Part shown: positions 7,140-8,962 of the stretch, piece after piece
Layout: the number at the start of each line of letters is the position of its first letter
Position numbering within the stretch: the first letter of the stretch is position 1
Source: JBFXEO01 sp050180015
Lineage (GTDB): Bacteria > Bacteroidota > Bacteroidia > Bacteroidales > Tenuifilaceae
Assembly: GCA_050180015.1 (NCBI GenBank)
Contig: JBFXEO010000116.1
Coordinates: 1 to 8,962, forward strand
DNA length: 8,962 bases
Direction of reading: 5' to 3'
Position numbers and translations under genes: made by a program
The notes under the pieces: model-generated
Database searches by the model: none
What the model saw: only the letters and a program-made list of their open reading frames with translations
What the model was told of the DNA's origin: nothing

Positions 7140-7907
7140 CTAGGGTAACTCTACCCATTCCATAAAATCAGTAACTTTTAGGCGGCTAACTACCAGCGGC
7201 CCGTTGAATTTTAGATGAGTTTTAACAATAACCTTCCGGTTAAAATATGGCTGTATTTCCTTTATTGCATCGCGGTTTACCAGTGCCTGCCGGTTGATTC
7301 TGTAGAACTGATTGGGGTTGATGTCGCCCTCGACCTCCGAAATAGGCTTAAATATGGGGTATTTCTGGTTGTCAAACGTAATTGCATACACAATCTCGGA
7401 ATCAACGTAGAATAGTGCAATGTTCGAAACTGCAATAGGTATAAAACTTTCCCGGTAGCGCACCAGTAGCGATGTTTTAAAAGATTTACGGCTACCGAAA
7501 GCATCCTTAACTATGCTAAGAATTTCGGCATCGGGGTTGAATGACTGCCTTAGGGTTTCAAGTTTTTCCAGCGCCGCCCGTACATCATCTTCCTTAATTG
7601 GCTTAAGGATGTATTCAATTCCGTTTACTTTAAAGGCCTGTAGTGTATATTGATCGTAAGCCGTACAAAAGATTACGGGACTTTTAACCTGTATCCTTGA
7701 AAATACCTCGAAACTTAAGCCATCGGCCAGCTGAATATCCATAAAAATTAAATCGGGCTGATGGCCTGACCCCGAGAGGTATTTCACAGTTTGTGCAATA
7801 CTCTCTGTTACGCCAATCACCTGTAAGCCGGGTCTAATCTTCGAGATAATATCCTGTAGCACACCGGCAGTCTGGGGCTCGTCCTCAACAATGAGTATTT
7901 TCATCAT
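7140..7907 (-). CDS. LytTR-family response regulator
   Basis: This is a DNA-binding response regulator, 254-255 residues from the ATG pair at 7907/7904. Counting from the second Met, residues 1-120 form a receiver domain with the acidic pocket E7/D8, phospho-acceptor Asp56 in IFMDIQL, Thr81 and Lys101 in ILKPI. Residues about 145-250 form a LytTR domain, with the typical FYRINRQALVNRDAI (200-214). LytTR domains bind paired direct repeats through beta-strands and loops, not a helix-turn-helix. An in-frame GTG at 7931 would add eight residues (MTITEKIS) before the family's normal beginning and is rejected as start. The gene lies 54 bp after the kinase gene, so the two form a cognate pair. Its stop codon is only 4 bp from the direct-repeat operator of the exporter operon, its most likely target. 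Confidence 0.95.
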   Translation of the reverse strand: MMKILIVEDEPQTAGVLQDIISKIRPGLQVIGVTESIAQTVKYLSGSGHQPDLIFMDIQLADGLSFEVFSRIQVKSPVIFCTAYDQYTLQAFKVNGIEYILKPIKEDDVRAALEKLETLRQSFNPDAEILSIVKDAFGSRKSFKTSLLVRYRESFIPIAVSNIALFYVDSEIVYAITFDNQKYPIFKPISEVEGDINPNQFYRINRQALVNRDAIKEIQPYFNRKVIVKTHLKFNGPLVVSRLKVTDFMEWVELP

Positions 7908-7961
7908 CGAAATTTTTTCGGTAATTGTCACGGTAACAATTTATTTCATCTTTAAGCATAC

Positions 7962-8962
7962 TTATTCTTCAAGCAACCTTACTTTTACCCTGAATACATT
8001 TTCATCGGAAAATACGCTTACCGCGTCGGGGTAGCCAAGCAAAGAGTATCGCTGCACCAGGTTCTGTAATCCGTACCCCGATTTAACACTCTCCGATATT
8101 TTGGGCTGTAGGTTATTCTCCACAATTATAAAGTTGGACGAAGTGTTAAAAATTTTTATCCGCAGCGGACTCTCCTGCGAAACAATATTGTGTTTGATAC
8201 AGTTTTCGAGCAGCAGCTGCAGGCTAAAGGTTGGAAGCCTCAGATTCAAAATATCATCGGGGACGCTTGTCTCAATTATCAGCATGTTCTGAAACCGCGC
8301 AAAAAGCATGTAGGAGTAATCCCCGATAAAGTCGAGTTCCTCTTTCAGGGTTACCAGCTCTTTCTCGCGTTTAAGGAGTAGTTGCCGGTAAACCTCCGAG
8401 AGCTTAATTACAAAATCCTCGGAGTTTTTGCTGTTTAAACGGATCATAGAACGTAATGTTGACAGGGAGTTGAAGAGAAAATGGGGGTTTACCTGCTGCC
8501 TGAGTATTTCGAACTGAACCCGGATATTCTCTGTTTTAAGCATTTGATTCTGAAGAGAAATTGACTGTGCCCTTGCATTAGAATTTAACGCGTACTGAAT
8601 TACATATATCATCACAATTCCGACAAAACCCTTGAGCACAATGCTTAGGTAAAAATTGTTTTTTGTACCTAGCAGGGCAAACTGGTGGCTTTCACTGAAA
8701 ATATGTACGCCAAAAACTATAAACAGGAGCAGCAAAACAGAGTTACATAGGACAACCGCAAACACCCGTTTTATAGGTTTATGACGGGTGCTCAACTTGT
8801 CAAAAAAAACAGTAATGTATGAATTTACAAACCAGCATACCAATAAAAAGGTAAAGGTTATTTCCCAGCTCTGCAATATCCTCTTCAAATCGGAATGAGC
8901 CCAGTTCTGGGGATTGGTTATAATGTTAGATACCGGCAAATAGGCGGAGAACACGAGGGCAA
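7962..8962 (-). CDS. Sensor histidine kinase, LytS/YehU type (5' end cut)
   Basis: This is the membrane sensor kinase expected to phosphorylate the adjacent LytTR regulator. Numbering from the in-frame GTG at 8954, hydrophobic segments lie at about 31-51, 64-86 and 104-123, followed by a short coiled linker (128-150). The His_kinase domain (PF06580 type) has QVNPHFLFNSLSTLR (154-168) with His158 as phospho-acceptor. The ATP-binding domain has the N-box LLENCIKHN (248-256) and the G-box GYGLQNLVQRY (293-303). The frame stays open to the window edge and no ATG occurs near the GTG; the first residues (ALVFSAYLPVS) look like the end of a membrane helix, so the gene most likely starts beyond the edge and is partial here. 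No large extracytoplasmic or cytoplasmic sensor domain is visible, so the signal is probably sensed in or near the membrane. Confidence 0.93.
   Translation of the reverse strand, partial: ALVFSAYLPVSNIITNPQNWAHSDLKRILQSWEITFTFLLVCWFVNSYITVFFDKLSTRHKPIKRVFAVVLCNSVLLLLFIVFGVHIFSESHQFALLGTKNNFYLSIVLKGFVGIVMIYVIQYALNSNARAQSISLQNQMLKTENIRVQFEILRQQVNPHFLFNSLSTLRSMIRLNSKNSEDFVIKLSEVYRQLLLKREKELVTLKEELDFIGDYSYMLFARFQNMLIIETSVPDDILNLRLPTFSLQLLLENCIKHNIVSQESPLRIKIFNTSSNFIIVENNLQPKISESVKSGYGLQNLVQRYSLLGYPDAVSVFSDENVFRVKVRLLEE

Noticed and set aside
7136..7155. Possible third operator copy (GTAACT repeated at 7136-7141 and 7145-7150; GGTAACTCTACC)
   Set aside because: It matches the two good repeats at only about 7 of 12 positions, does not fit the LytTR half-site, and overlaps the end of the regulator gene.
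7143..7156. Small hairpin GGGTA-ACTC-TACCC at the end of the regulator gene, a possible terminator between the regulator and the exporter operon
   Set aside because: The stem is only 5 bp and no U-tract follows on the minus strand; it lies in the last codons of the regulator gene, so read-through into the exporter operon remains possible.

Overview
The window looks like a contig or contig end from a Bacteroidota genome, probably Bacteroidia. The pointers are a UvrB of bacterial type, a LytTR response regulator paired with a LytS/YehU-type histidine kinase, a TolC-family protein and LolD-like ATPase with Bacteroidota-style motifs, weak or absent Shine-Dalgarno sequences, and a promoter resembling the TTTG/TAnnTTTG pattern of that phylum. 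The first 14 bases are residual Illumina adapter, so the left edge is a technical end.

Left part, plus strand: after the adapter and perhaps the last codons of an unidentified gene, uvrB (190-2208) encodes the excision-repair helicase UvrB. It converges on everything to its right, which is all on the minus strand. A factor-independent terminator for the minus-strand genes lies at 2181-2215, partly inside the uvrB 3' end.

Right part, minus strand, read from right to left: a membrane histidine kinase (5' end cut by the window edge), a LytTR response regulator, then after a 103-bp gap a five-gene set with almost no spacing: a DUF2147 secreted protein, a TolC-family outer-membrane channel (ATGA overlap with the gene before), a HlyD/MacA-type membrane-fusion protein, an FtsX/MacB-type permease and a LolD-like ATPase. 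The last four make a complete split MacAB-TolC-like tripartite ABC exporter.

The 103-bp gap carries the most informative signal: a 12-bp direct repeat with one mismatch and a 21-bp period. Its core on the minus strand fits the published LytTR double half-site pattern, including the 12-bp spacer, and it sits just upstream of a plausible promoter. The simplest model is that the kinase senses an envelope or membrane signal, phosphorylates the LytTR regulator, and the regulator activates the adjacent exporter operon. The exporter substrate and the role of the DUF2147 protein cannot be read from the sequence.
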